Shown here one piece after another: positions 29,174 through 39,458 of a stretch of 64,000 bases of DNA. A program made the position numbers and the translations under genes. Below the pieces are notes generated by a model, which was not told the origin of the DNA, did not search any database, and saw nothing but the letters and a program-made list of their open reading frames with translations. Numbering within the stretch: position 1 is the first letter of the stretch; every line of letters starts with the position of its first letter. This DNA is from Rheinheimera sp. MMS21-TC3 (GTDB taxonomy: Bacteria; Pseudomonadota; Gammaproteobacteria; Enterobacterales; Alteromonadaceae), in the NCBI RefSeq assembly GCF_032229285.1, contig NZ_CP135084.1:1674001-1738000 (forward strand), in the 5' to 3' direction.

Positions 29174-31173
29174 CTATTTAAACTACTCATTAGTTCATTT
29201 GCCCGTCGCATTAACCGCTCTGCGGTTCTAACTTTATTTGTTTTTAATAACTCACTAGATTTTTCTAAATATTTATCTGCTAATTTACGGCGCATAGCAA
29301 CGTGTAAAGAAAAATCTTGCGGGAGAACTTCATCAAAAGCTTTTAACTGACTATAAATATTATCTATTTCAGAAATATTACTGCTTTGGACTAAGGCAAG
29401 CTCTAATTGATTAAAACTATGTTGATAAAATCTTTCTGCAGCAGCATAAGGAAAATTAATCATTTCTCCTTGAGCAGACTTCTCGCGATAAGCGGCTAGT
29501 TCAGCTACGGCTGACGCTAACTTTTCTCCTTGCAATACTAAGTTTGCTGTAGTGCTATAATTAGCAAAAATTAACTGGCCTATATTAATTAATTGATCTA
29601 GTGCAACTGCGTCATTGCTATCAACTGCGGCAGCAAAAGCATCAGCATAGACTGCAGCTTCAGCTTCGCTTGGCATAACAGTGTAATTAGCATCTACCCG
29701 CTGTAGGCTCGCAATAACCTTAAAAGGTGTTAGTTCATCACTGTGTTGTTGGTATTGCTTTGTCATTAATAATTGATTGAGCTGATCCCGTAACACTTCA
29801 ATAGCTGTATTTTTACTACGTTGCATATTTAAGGCTAAAGCACCTAATTGTTCAGAATCTGGATACAACAATTTTGCCGCTGCTAAAATTGATTCAATTT
29901 TTGGATAATCAGGATAGTCATAGCTACGATCACTCATAATACCGTCAACTTGGTGCTCGTACTCACGTAAAACGGCTGCTTGTTGCAAGCGAATTATGCC
30001 TGCTCGCTCAACTGGCGTTAATTGACTGGCATGTTTATTTAATTCAACAATAAATTCTGCAGCCGGCAATTGGGCTAATTGTTGGGTAAACTTTTGCTGC
30101 TGCTCAATAGTTACTGCTTTATTTTTAAATGTCGTGATATGTTGCTGCTGCGCATTGTAAAAATGCCATCCAGCGCTAATGGCAATAACAATTGATGCAG
30201 CTATTGCCGCTGGCTGCCAAATTGAGCGCTGTAATTTTTGCATTAAAATAGCAATAGACTTTGGTCTTTCTTCAGCTTTAAAGCTAAGCGCTTGCTTAAG
30301 AGCAAGCCATTGGATCAGTGATAAATGAGCAGGTTTAGTTAACTGTTTATTTTGTTGTTGAGCTAAATTCGCTGGTATACGATCAAAAGGATGCTTACTC
30401 GTGAGTAACTCATAAGTTAGGCAAGCAAATGAAAACACATCATCACTAACAGTAGGTGTATTATCAGCCAGTAATTGAGGGCTAGCATAGGCGGGTGTAT
30501 AACCGCTAAGTTGAGCATTATTCTGTTGGTTATCAGCTGCATACATGTCGTAATTTAACTGTAACTTTTGGGCTACACCAAAATCAAGCGTTTTAACTAA
30601 ACCGTCTCTATTTACCATTATGTTAGCCGGCTTTAAATCTGCATGCACAATACCTGAGCTATGAGCATAAGATAAAGCGTCCGCAATAGGATGCAAAAGC
30701 TTCAAAGCTGCGGTAAAGCTAAGTCCTTTAGGTTTATAGCGTTTAATGACTTGCTCTAAGGTCTCACCATCTAAATATTCCATAACAATAAAGCAATGAT
30801 CTTTATCATTATCAACATCAAAAACACGCACTATATTAGGGTGAGAGAGTTGTTTGGTACTATTTGCTTCATGTAATAATAATTGCCTAGCTTCAGGCTG
30901 AGATACAAACTGTGGCTGTAAAGCTTTAATTGCAACCGTATTATGACTAAGTCCGGCCTCTTTTAGAAATAAATCAGTTGCTCGGAAAATATCACTCATG
31001 CCACCAGAGCCAATTTTAGCTTCAAGTTTATAGCGTTGTTTAATAGTGATGTTTTCTGATAACGATTGCACATTATGTTTATTTAATGTTGCTGACTTTA
31101 CTGCATAACGAGTTTTGTCAGCATCAGAATCATTGTTTAATGATATACTGCTACTCCGATCCTGCTCTGACAT
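29170..31173 (-). CDS. Type VI secretion Ser/Thr kinase PpkA-like
   Basis: 667 aa. Kinase domain about residues 45-310: glycine loop IGSGGMSDIF, VAIKAL lysine, HADLKPANIMV catalytic loop, DFGVAQ, and YASPQLL in place of APE. A single membrane helix near 317-337 (IAASIVIAISAGWHFY) puts the long helical C-terminal part in the periplasm as a sensor. ATG 31173 is chosen for AAGGAG upstream over a TTG at 31212. Expected to phosphorylate the FHA protein; opposed by the PP2C phosphatase in the operon. Divergent from fha. Confidence 0.85.
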   Translation of the reverse strand: MSEQDRSSSISLNNDSDADKTRYAVKSATLNKHNVQSLSENITIKQRYKLEAKIGSGGMSDIFRATDLFLKEAGLSHNTVAIKALQPQFVSQPEARQLLLHEANSTKQLSHPNIVRVFDVDNDKDHCFIVMEYLDGETLEQVIKRYKPKGLSFTAALKLLHPIADALSYAHSSGIVHADLKPANIMVNRDGLVKTLDFGVAQKLQLNYDMYAADNQQNNAQLSGYTPAYASPQLLADNTPTVSDDVFSFACLTYELLTSKHPFDRIPANLAQQQNKQLTKPAHLSLIQWLALKQALSFKAEERPKSIAILMQKLQRSIWQPAAIAASIVIAISAGWHFYNAQQQHITTFKNKAVTIEQQQKFTQQLAQLPAAEFIVELNKHASQLTPVERAGIIRLQQAAVLREYEHQVDGIMSDRSYDYPDYPKIESILAAAKLLYPDSEQLGALALNMQRSKNTAIEVLRDQLNQLLMTKQYQQHSDELTPFKVIASLQRVDANYTVMPSEAEAAVYADAFAAAVDSNDAVALDQLINIGQLIFANYSTTANLVLQGEKLASAVAELAAYREKSAQGEMINFPYAAAERFYQHSFNQLELALVQSSNISEIDNIYSQLKAFDEVLPQDFSLHVAMRRKLADKYLEKSSELLKTNKVRTAERLMRRANELMSSLNS

Positions 31174-31302
31174 TGGTATTAAACTCCTTATCTGATTAAT
31201 TTTATTACTCAAAGCGCTAAAAATCCGTTTTATTTAGACAATTATTTCACATTAGCTATCTTTTGTCACGCCCATTGTTTACCTTAATTAACATTTTCAG
31301 GC

Positions 31303-31331
31303 TTGACGTAACAATTGATTTAACTTAATCT
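31303..31331 (+). promoter_or_regulatory. Candidate promoter of the T6SS operon
   Basis: TTGACG (31303-31308) and TAATCT (31326-31331) at 17-bp spacing, in the 174-213-nt gap between ppkA-like and fha. The -35 is good (5/6), the -10 weak. The start codon lies about 55 nt further on. Confidence 0.4.
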
Positions 31332-31386
31332 TTGCGGCCAATTTATAGTTAATGAATTGTTTATTGCATGCTAGTAGGAGTGTTTC

Positions 31387-32676
31387 GTGGTGCAAAGGGA
31401 TAAGTTACTGGAATTATCTGTGTTGAGTTATCACAGATTATCGCCGAAACAAGTATCAATAAAACGTTTTAATGCAAGTGGTGGAACTTTGGGGCGCTCC
31501 GAACAGGCAGACTGGTATTTACCTGATCCTGAAAGAGTAGTGTCAGGCACCCATGCTGAAATTAGCTTTCGCCAGGGTAATTATTATATTACAGACACCT
31601 CTACTAATGGTTTGTTTGTTAATAGAAGTATTGACGCTTTGGGTGCTAAGTCTCACCAGCTACAGTCTGGCGATATGCTTTGCTTAGGTGATTATGAAAT
31701 TCAGGTGGAATTGATTGCTGAACAAGCTTTACCTAATCCTAATAGTGCTGCTACCCATGATAATAATACAAACATTGGATTGGCGCAGGGGCAATTGATT
31801 GCAGATGCAGCGTTAGAAAAGCCGGTTAATAATGCGATTAAAACCAATATTGGCGGTGGTTTTAGTATTGACCAATTTACAGCTCCTTCGCCTGTAACAA
31901 CAGGTTCGAGTCGACAGCCGAATAATTTGGCGATGGACGATCATTATCTAGCGCCTGCAGCATTAATCCCCGATGACTGGGATAGTGGATGGACAAATAA
32001 TAACTCGCAAAAATCTGAGGCTATACCCACTCACACTCCTGTGAGACCAGAGCCTAGTTCAGTAAGCTTACCGACAAAACAAGCTATTAACGATAATAGT
32101 GAGCAGACTAATTTAACTGCTTTTTTAACTGGACTAGGTTTAACAGATCTTGATGCTACAACGTTAAATGCAGGGCAATGGCAACAGTTAGGTTCAGCAT
32201 TACAACAATCCATATTAGGATTAATTGATATTATGCGCTCAAGATCTAATCTGAAAAACAGTTTTAGAGTCAATCAAACGACATTTCAACAAAGAGAAAA
32301 TAACCCGCTTAAGTTTTCTGCCAGTATGGATGAAGCTTTTCATAATTTATTTAATCGACCAAATTCTAGTTTTATGCCTGCAAAGCAAGCTATAGCAGAG
32401 GCTTTTAAGGATATTACCCAGCACGAAGCTGCCATGCTGGCAGGCGTTTCTGGCATATCGTCTGGATTACTTGAGCAGTTATCGCCACAGAAGTTTGAGC
32501 AATCAGATTTTAATCAGTCGTTTGTAGATAAAATTAATCCTGCCCAGCGGCAAGCAAGGTTATGGCAAAGTTATCGGCTTACGCATAATTCATTAATGAA
32601 TGAGCTTAATAACACAAGCGGTGGGGTCAATACTGACTTTATAAGCGCTTACGAACAATATCTAGCTAAACGATAA
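31387..32676 (+). CDS. tagH: T6SS forkhead-associated protein (TagH/Fha type)
   Basis: 429 aa. FHA domain about residues 15-95 with GGTLGRSEQADW, VSGTHAEI and TDTSTNGLFV, which bind phosphothreonine. A poorly conserved linker (about 120-230) precedes the C-terminal type VI FHA domain with the TGLGLTDLD and LKFSASMDEAF segments. GTG 31387 has AGGAG 6 nt upstream. Substrate and effector of PpkA signalling; triggers system assembly in the Pseudomonas model. Confidence 0.88.
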   Translation: MVQRDKLLELSVLSYHRLSPKQVSIKRFNASGGTLGRSEQADWYLPDPERVVSGTHAEISFRQGNYYITDTSTNGLFVNRSIDALGAKSHQLQSGDMLCLGDYEIQVELIAEQALPNPNSAATHDNNTNIGLAQGQLIADAALEKPVNNAIKTNIGGGFSIDQFTAPSPVTTGSSRQPNNLAMDDHYLAPAALIPDDWDSGWTNNNSQKSEAIPTHTPVRPEPSSVSLPTKQAINDNSEQTNLTAFLTGLGLTDLDATTLNAGQWQQLGSALQQSILGLIDIMRSRSNLKNSFRVNQTTFQQRENNPLKFSASMDEAFHNLFNRPNSSFMPAKQAIAEAFKDITQHEAAMLAGVSGISSGLLEQLSPQKFEQSDFNQSFVDKINPAQRQARLWQSYRLTHNSLMNELNNTSGGVNTDFISAYEQYLAKR

Positions 32677-32706
32677 GCTAAACAGAGCCAATTAGGAGCA
32701 GTAAAA

Positions 32707-33189
32707 ATGCAACATATAAAAAGTTACTTATTCACTGTATTCATACTTATTTTACTTGGTGGATGTCAAACATTTTATAGCACATTTCCACCATCGACTA
32801 CGTTACATTTTAAAGTTGCACAAGACATTAATCCGGATTTTGAAGGTAGGTCTTCACCGGTGATTATTAAAGTGTATGAATTAGCATCGAAAACGATTAT
32901 TGAAAACCAAGATTTTTTTGCGATTTATGATAATGCAGATGAGGTGCTACGCACTGATTTATTAAAAAAAGATGAACTAATCTTTCAACCAGGAGAGCGT
33001 ATTAGCTACAAAATGGCCTTACAGCCGGCAACTAAAGCTGTAGCGGTTATTGCGGCATATCGTGATATTGAAGGTGCTAGGTGGCGTGCTGTTGTTGATG
33101 TAAAACCAACAGGATATGACGACTTTTATGTGTATGTTGATAAATTGGCTGTTTATATTCGTGAACATGATTTAGAGCGCAAACGCTAA
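32707..33189 (+). CDS. tssJ: T6SS outer membrane lipoprotein TssJ
   Basis: 160 aa with lipobox LLGGC at Cys20. The mature domain has the TssJ transthyretin-like pattern: VIIKVYEL, FFAIYDNADEVLRTDLLKKDELIFQPGE and AVIAAYRDIEGARWRAVVDV. Caps the TssJLM membrane complex in the outer membrane. A SD GGAG precedes the ATG. Confidence 0.93.
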   Translation: MQHIKSYLFTVFILILLGGCQTFYSTFPPSTTLHFKVAQDINPDFEGRSSPVIIKVYELASKTIIENQDFFAIYDNADEVLRTDLLKKDELIFQPGERISYKMALQPATKAVAVIAAYRDIEGARWRAVVDVKPTGYDDFYVYVDKLAVYIREHDLERKR

Positions 33190-33209
33190 TTCACAAGGAA
33201 ATTAAATAA

Positions 33210-34538
33210 ATGAGTGATTATAGTCGTGTTGCTTGGTCTGAAGGACTGTTTTTACGTCCTCAACACTTTCAGCAGCAAGAGCGGTCTATTGATTATCGTC
33301 TGCGTGAGTTTAATGCTCTTATTAATGCGTATGCTTGGGGAGTTAAAAGCATAGCTATTGATGAGCAGTGTTTAAAGTTTGGTCAGTTTGGCCTGTCTGA
33401 ATTGAACGCATTAATGCCAGATGGCACTTTAATTCAAGCACCTAGTGTTGAGACCTTACCTAATGCTTTACAGATCCCTAAATCTTGCCGTGATCAATTA
33501 GTTTATTTATGTATCGCTATTGATAAACCTCACAGCCAGAATATTACTGATGCAGCAGCAAACGATATTACTCGTTTTAGTTACGCTGATCATAATGTTA
33601 GTGATAATAGCTTAGCAGAAGAAGCAAGAGAGCTATTACAACTAGCAAAACTGAAGTTAATTTATAAGCTTGGCTCTGAAGACAGAGGCGGTTTTATTAG
33701 TTTACCAATAGCTAGAATTAAAGAGTTAACTGAGCAGGGAGAAGTTAAATTAGTCAAAAACTTTATTCCACCCGCTTTGTCAGTGCAACAAAATACTCAA
33801 TTAAGTGCTTTAGTTTCTGAAGCTTTAGGTATGTTGTGTCAACGTGCTGATGCATTATCTGACCGGCTAGGCCAAGGACAAGGTAGTGCAAATACCATAG
33901 CTGATTTTTTAATGTTACAAATATTAAATCGCTATGAACCTTTATTGCGGCATATAAAAGTCAGTGCACAAGAGCATCCGCATAATTTTTATCGATTAAT
34001 GATATCTATGCTTGGCGAGTTAGCTACTTTTACCAGCGCCAATAAACGCACACCAACTTTTCCACAATATGAGCATGAAGAGCTAACAACGGTATTTGGT
34101 AATTTAGGGGTAATATTAAATCAAACGTTAAGTGTTGTTTTAGAGCAAACTGCTCAAGCCTTACCATTAGAGCAAGCTAAATTTGGTATTTTAGTGACGC
34201 CATTGACAGATAAGTCGCTATTAGATTATGCGCAATTTGTTTTAGCTATCTCTGCAGATTTACCTACAGAAGATATACGTAAATTCCTTCCTTCCAGATT
34301 AAAAATAGGCCCTGTTGAGCATATTAGAGAGCTTGTTAATAACCAATTGCCAGGTATTTCTGTTACTGCATTACCCGTCGCACCAAGACAAATTCCTTAT
34401 CATGCGGGCTATCAGTATTTCCAGCTTGATAAAGGCAGTATTTATTGGGAGCGTTTAGCTAATAGTGGCGGATTAGCCTTACATCTATCTGGAAATTATC
34501 CAGGGTTAAAAATTGAATTATGGGCAATTAAAGTTTAA
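33210..34538 (+). CDS. tssK: T6SS baseplate protein TssK
   Basis: 442 aa, the family length. N-terminal VAWSEGLFLRPQHFQQQER and C-terminal YQYFQLDKGSIYWERLANSGGLALHLSGNYPGLKIELWAI are TssK signatures. Cytoplasmic connector between the membrane complex and the baseplate. Confidence 0.96.
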   Translation: MSDYSRVAWSEGLFLRPQHFQQQERSIDYRLREFNALINAYAWGVKSIAIDEQCLKFGQFGLSELNALMPDGTLIQAPSVETLPNALQIPKSCRDQLVYLCIAIDKPHSQNITDAAANDITRFSYADHNVSDNSLAEEARELLQLAKLKLIYKLGSEDRGGFISLPIARIKELTEQGEVKLVKNFIPPALSVQQNTQLSALVSEALGMLCQRADALSDRLGQGQGSANTIADFLMLQILNRYEPLLRHIKVSAQEHPHNFYRLMISMLGELATFTSANKRTPTFPQYEHEELTTVFGNLGVILNQTLSVVLEQTAQALPLEQAKFGILVTPLTDKSLLDYAQFVLAISADLPTEDIRKFLPSRLKIGPVEHIRELVNNQLPGISVTALPVAPRQIPYHAGYQYFQLDKGSIYWERLANSGGLALHLSGNYPGLKIELWAIKV

Positions 34539-34581
34539 CGCCTAAGATTGATAGCTTTAATTACAACACGGACGATACAGC

Positions 34582-35889
34582 ATGTCAGATAAAACGGTTT
34601 TAAAGCCGCAGCCAGGTGGTAGAGGTATTAAAAAAACAGCCGCCGTATCAGCAGAGCAAGCTGAAATTAATGTTGATAAAACACAAATATCATCAAGTGG
34701 CCGTAACAATGGCAATATACCAATATTATTGCCCTTATCTATCAGTGATAATGTGTTAATTGATGATGCCGCAGCGTTATTCTCATTAATCCCAGCTATG
34801 CGCAACACTCGTCAACATGCAGATGTTGCCGCATTAAAAACCCAATGTGTGCAATTAATTAATCAATATGAACAGCAATTAAGACAAAAAGAAATTAATA
34901 GCGAGTTAATTCAGAATGCACGTTATTGCATGTGTTCATTTCTCGATGAGGTTGTTCTTAATACCAGCTGGGGTGAAAACAGTGATTGGGCAACAGAAAG
35001 TTTACTTGCCACTTTTCACAACGAAACCTTTGGTGGCAGTTACTTTTTTACCTTGTTAGATAGCGCTATTGCAGAACCTAAAGCTCATTTATTGTTACTT
35101 GAATTACAGTATTTATGCTTGTCTTTTGGCTTTGCCGGCAAGATGCGAATTGAAGAGCGTGGCTACGAGAAGCTAGAGCAGTATCGAGAAAAAGCTTACA
35201 GCGCTATTCGTTCGCAAAGAGGAGAGCCTGCTCGGGAGTTATCTTCTAGTTGGCGCAGCCAAGTAGTGGCCAGTAATAAATTAAATGCTGATTTTCCACT
35301 TTGGGTTATTTGCTCTGTTATAGGTGCTTTTTTACTGGGTATTTATATGTATTTAAACTATCAGATTAATAGTTATTCTGATGTGGTGCACCGCAATCTT
35401 AATACCTTAGTAACTTGGCAACCTGATTTAACTGAAGTAGGTAGTGTAAAAGTTCAAGCCGATACACTGCGATTACAACAACTATTGCAAACTGAAATTA
35501 GGCGAGGCCTATTAGATATTATTGAACTACCTGATCGAGTACGAATTCGAGTGGCGTTAGATCAGCTATTTAATCCTGGCAGTAACGGAATTAACGAAAG
35601 TTTTCAGCCTGTTGCAGCTAAGATAGCGCGGGCATTGGAAGGAACAGAAGGGCGCATTTTAGTCAGTGGTTATACAGATAACCAGCCCATATTTACTAGT
35701 AAATACCCTTCGAATTGGCACTTATCTCTTGCTCGTGCAAACGCTATGGCAGAGTCGCTAGCAAAGGGCGCTGATCTTCGAGGCAGATTATGGCCTGAAG
35801 GGCATGGTGATGCCAATCCGTTAGCCGAAAATACGAGTGCTACTAATCGAGCACTAAATCGACGTGTCGAAATAGACCTATTACCATAA
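34582..35889 (+). CDS. tssL: T6SS TssL with C-terminal OmpA-like domain
   Basis: 435 aa. DotU/TssL cytoplasmic domain about residues 45-220 (VVLNTSWG, FHNETFGGSYFFTLLD, LCLSFGFAGKMRI), one membrane helix near 237-256 (LWVICSVIGAFLLGIYMYL), then an OmpA-like peptidoglycan-binding domain (VSGYTDNQPI, SNWHLSLARANAMAESL, NRALNRRVEI). The extended form supplies its own cell-wall anchor, so a separate TagL is not needed. Confidence 0.95.
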   Translation: MSDKTVLKPQPGGRGIKKTAAVSAEQAEINVDKTQISSSGRNNGNIPILLPLSISDNVLIDDAAALFSLIPAMRNTRQHADVAALKTQCVQLINQYEQQLRQKEINSELIQNARYCMCSFLDEVVLNTSWGENSDWATESLLATFHNETFGGSYFFTLLDSAIAEPKAHLLLLELQYLCLSFGFAGKMRIEERGYEKLEQYREKAYSAIRSQRGEPARELSSSWRSQVVASNKLNADFPLWVICSVIGAFLLGIYMYLNYQINSYSDVVHRNLNTLVTWQPDLTEVGSVKVQADTLRLQQLLQTEIRRGLLDIIELPDRVRIRVALDQLFNPGSNGINESFQPVAAKIARALEGTEGRILVSGYTDNQPIFTSKYPSNWHLSLARANAMAESLAKGADLRGRLWPEGHGDANPLAENTSATNRALNRRVEIDLLP

Positions 35890-35909
35890 TATTCAGCAAG
35901 GGATATGTT

Positions 35910-38900
35910 ATGAAGTTTAAAGCAGCGCTGCATGCTGTCGTGCGTTTTCTTAAGTCGCGTATTACTATTACAGTATTGGGCTTACTGGCGTTGGCACTAC
36001 TTATTTGGTTTGGTGGTCCCTTGTTGGCTATTGCCGGTTATGAACCTTTAGCAACTGTTACAGCAAGACTGGTTACCTTATTAGTTATCGCGATAATTTG
36101 GGGTGGCAGTCACTATATTAAAGGTTTAAAAGAAGCACGTTCACATCGTCAAGCTGTTGATACGCTATTAAATGGAGATGAACAGCAGCCACAAGATGAA
36201 TTAGCTAAACGTGATATTGCCGTTTTAAGAGAACGGATGCAAAAAGCCTTAGATATTTTAAAACATGCCCGTTTTAGTAAGTCTCGCGATATTTATCAAT
36301 TACCGTGGTACATGTTAATTGGCCCGCCAGGCTCTGGTAAAACAACGGCCTTGCAAAATTCAGGGCTAGAGTTTCCATTAAAAGAACAGCTAGGTGACGA
36401 TGCAATTGAAGGCATTGCCGGTACCCGACAATGTGATTGGTGGTTTACCAATCAAGCGGTGTTAATTGATACTGCAGGTCGATATACAACACAAGACAGT
36501 CACGCATCACAAGATTCAACTGCTTGGCAAGGTTTCTTAGGTTTATTAAGAAAATATCGTCCAAAACAGCCAATTAATGGCGTTATTATATTTGTTAGTT
36601 TGGCTGATTTGTTAAGCCAAACTAGAACGGAACGTCATTTACATGCTCGTGCTATTAAGCAAAGAGTACAAGAGTTACAAAATCAACTAGGCATGACGTT
36701 TCCGGTTTATGTCATGTTTACCAAAGCAGATTTGATTGCAGGTTTTACCGAGTTCTTCCGTAATATGAGTGAAGAAGAACGAGAGCAAGTTTGGGGCATG
36801 ACATTTACAATTGAGCACGATGAAAAAGGTGCTGTGTCATCATTTAATAAAGAATTTCATAATATGATTAACCGCTTAACGCAGCGGTTATTTCATCGAT
36901 TACAGTTTGAGCATGATCAAGATAATCGGGCAGCAATCTATGAGTTTCCACGGCAGCTTCGGTTATTACAAAGTGCAGCAGATGATTTTTTAAAAGAAAT
37001 ATTTGCGCCAAACCCTTTTGAGAAGCCAACTATGCTTCGCGGAGTTTATATTGCTAGTGCCACGCAAGAAGGGGTGCCTATTGATCGCGTAATGTCACAA
37101 TTAGGTAATAATTTTGGTTTAGCTGAACCACCAATGCGTCGGCAAACGGGGGAAGGAGAAAGTTATTTTATTAAGCGTTTTTTTGAAGAAATTGTTATTC
37201 CTGAACATGAGTTAGCCTCAGTAAATTTACACCATAAAAATAAGCATCGTTGGATCCGGCACGGTGTGTTAGCAAGCTCAGCTTTAATTTCTATTTGGTT
37301 ATTATTCTCTTGGTCTGGTAGCTATAGCTGGAATAAACAGCTTGTTGATGAGGTTTCAGGTTCGATATCGCAATACCAACATTTAGCAGATAGAGCTTCA
37401 ATAGATGAAAATATTGTAGATTTAAATCATCAGCTAAACTTGTTGCGAGATTTACCCGCGGGTTATTCTGGCGTTATTCCTGAGAGTGGACCGAAAAACT
37501 ATGGCCTTTATCAAGGTGATAAACTAGGTCAAGCAGGCAAGACCGCTTATCAAAATGGTTTATATAATAAGTTTGTTCCATTTTTATTAAACAGTTTAAT
37601 AGATGAAATGGAACATAATTCTGAACATCGTGATTATTTATATGAAACATTAAAAACCTATTTAATGTTATTTAACCAAGATAAATTTGATGCCATTCAA
37701 CTAAATACTTGGTTTGAAGTTTATTTAGAACACCGCTTTTCAGGTACGGTAAATAAAGACTTACGTTCGTCATTACAAAGCCACCTTGCTGCGCTGTTAG
37801 AAAGCCATATTAAAGGTGCTGTTTATAATGAATCTGCCGTAGTTGCTGCACGAGAATTATTATTAACAGTGCCATTAGCTGAGCGTGCATATCAGCGAAT
37901 TAAATCTGAACTTATTAAAAGCCATATACCTGACTTTAGAGTAATAGATGTGTTAGGTAGCGATAGTATTAAAATTTTTAAACGTAAAAGTGGGCTACCG
38001 TTACAACAAGGTATTTCTGGCTTGTATACCTATAAAGGCTTTCATGGTTTATTTAATATTGAAAAAAGACGCATCATTCGCAGTTTAATGGAAGATAGTT
38101 GGGTTTACGGTGAGGGAGTTCAGGATGGTAATGAACAACAAAGTACTGACAGCACTTTATCTAAGCAAGTTACTGCAAAATATTTTCGTGATTATATTTA
38201 TGTTTGGCAAGAGCTATTAGACGATCTTACTTTAGATCGAGTGGTTAACCTTGAAGACGGTGTGTTTGTTACTAAAGTGTTGACAGGTCCAGAGCAGCCT
38301 ATTCAAAATATTATTAAAGCTGTACAGGAAAACGTCAGATTAACTCATTTGCCGCAGTCTGACGAAGCTGATATGGCACTTGATGTTGCAGGTAAGGTGG
38401 CGGCAACAAGCTTTTCTTCGCAAAAGTCACGGTTAACTCGGATTATGCCAGATAATATGCCAAACCTGACAAAGTCATTACCAGGTAAAGAAGTTGAATA
38501 TGCCTTCGATACTATTTTAAAGTTAGGCGAAGCACAATTTATTCAAATTGAAAAAACAAGCCGTTTGTACCATGAATATCTAGAGCGATTATATATGCCA
38601 GGTGGTATTGCTAAGCAAGCTTATAGCAATCAGTTAAATGGTGAAGGCAGTAATGAGTTAAGTGTTGCTATACGTAGATTGAAAAGTGACATTCCACCAC
38701 CATTTTCTGATTGGCTTGGTGATATTTCAACAGAAACGACACAATTGTTTGCTCAAGGTAGCCGCCAACATATTAATGAGGCATGGAAAGGCACAGTATT
38801 GGCAGAATATAAACGTGCTATAGCGGGGCGATACCCGTTAAATAAAGCAAGTTCAGATGATATCAAACTGCGGGATTTTGAGCGATTTTTTGGCTATGGC

Positions 38901-39458
38901 GGTACTTTAGAACAGTTTTTTTCTGAATATTTAAAACCTTTTGTTAATACCAGCCGATCTACTTGGACCTTTAAAAAGGATATTGGTTTAGATCATAAAG
39001 TATTACGAACTTTTCAAAATGCTGAGAAAATTCGTACCGCATTTTTTGCAGAAGGTAGCCAAAAATTAAATGTTGGCTTTAGCTTAAGGCCGGTATATTT
39101 AGATCGGCACATTACCCATTTATTATTAGAGCTTGATGGTCAAGAGCTATCATATAGCCATGGCCCATCACGCTTTAGACAATTCTCTTGGCCGGGTGAT
39201 AGAAATAAACTGCAAACTCGAATTGTCTTTACGCCTGCTAAAGCTGGCTTACCTGCTAATACAAGTTACGCAGGTGAATGGTCATGGTTTAGATTTATAG
39301 ATAATGTCACTCAAAACAGAGCTGACACTAAAGACGATAAAATTTTACATCTGGCTGTTCAAGGTAATCATGCTCACGTCGAGCTAGTACCTGATACGGT
39401 AAATAATCCTTTTTGGAATAAAGCATTGGAGGCCTTCAGTTGTCCGGCAACTTTATAA
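35910..39458 (+). CDS. tssM: T6SS membrane protein TssM (IcmF)
   Basis: 1182 aa. Two N-terminal membrane helices (residues about 15-63), a cytoplasmic NTPase-like domain with Walker A GPPGSGKTT near 138-146 and DTAGRY near 190, a third helix near 450-470, then a long periplasmic part ending in the TssJ-binding domain. Walker A is intact, which is not so in every TssM. Its 3' end overlaps tagF by 19 nt. Confidence 0.96.
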   Translation: MKFKAALHAVVRFLKSRITITVLGLLALALLIWFGGPLLAIAGYEPLATVTARLVTLLVIAIIWGGSHYIKGLKEARSHRQAVDTLLNGDEQQPQDELAKRDIAVLRERMQKALDILKHARFSKSRDIYQLPWYMLIGPPGSGKTTALQNSGLEFPLKEQLGDDAIEGIAGTRQCDWWFTNQAVLIDTAGRYTTQDSHASQDSTAWQGFLGLLRKYRPKQPINGVIIFVSLADLLSQTRTERHLHARAIKQRVQELQNQLGMTFPVYVMFTKADLIAGFTEFFRNMSEEEREQVWGMTFTIEHDEKGAVSSFNKEFHNMINRLTQRLFHRLQFEHDQDNRAAIYEFPRQLRLLQSAADDFLKEIFAPNPFEKPTMLRGVYIASATQEGVPIDRVMSQLGNNFGLAEPPMRRQTGEGESYFIKRFFEEIVIPEHELASVNLHHKNKHRWIRHGVLASSALISIWLLFSWSGSYSWNKQLVDEVSGSISQYQHLADRASIDENIVDLNHQLNLLRDLPAGYSGVIPESGPKNYGLYQGDKLGQAGKTAYQNGLYNKFVPFLLNSLIDEMEHNSEHRDYLYETLKTYLMLFNQDKFDAIQLNTWFEVYLEHRFSGTVNKDLRSSLQSHLAALLESHIKGAVYNESAVVAARELLLTVPLAERAYQRIKSELIKSHIPDFRVIDVLGSDSIKIFKRKSGLPLQQGISGLYTYKGFHGLFNIEKRRIIRSLMEDSWVYGEGVQDGNEQQSTDSTLSKQVTAKYFRDYIYVWQELLDDLTLDRVVNLEDGVFVTKVLTGPEQPIQNIIKAVQENVRLTHLPQSDEADMALDVAGKVAATSFSSQKSRLTRIMPDNMPNLTKSLPGKEVEYAFDTILKLGEAQFIQIEKTSRLYHEYLERLYMPGGIAKQAYSNQLNGEGSNELSVAIRRLKSDIPPPFSDWLGDISTETTQLFAQGSRQHINEAWKGTVLAEYKRAIAGRYPLNKASSDDIKLRDFERFFGYGGTLEQFFSEYLKPFVNTSRSTWTFKKDIGLDHKVLRTFQNAEKIRTAFFAEGSQKLNVGFSLRPVYLDRHITHLLLELDGQELSYSHGPSRFRQFSWPGDRNKLQTRIVFTPAKAGLPANTSYAGEWSWFRFIDNVTQNRADTKDDKILHLAVQGNHAHVELVPDTVNNPFWNKALEAFSCPATL

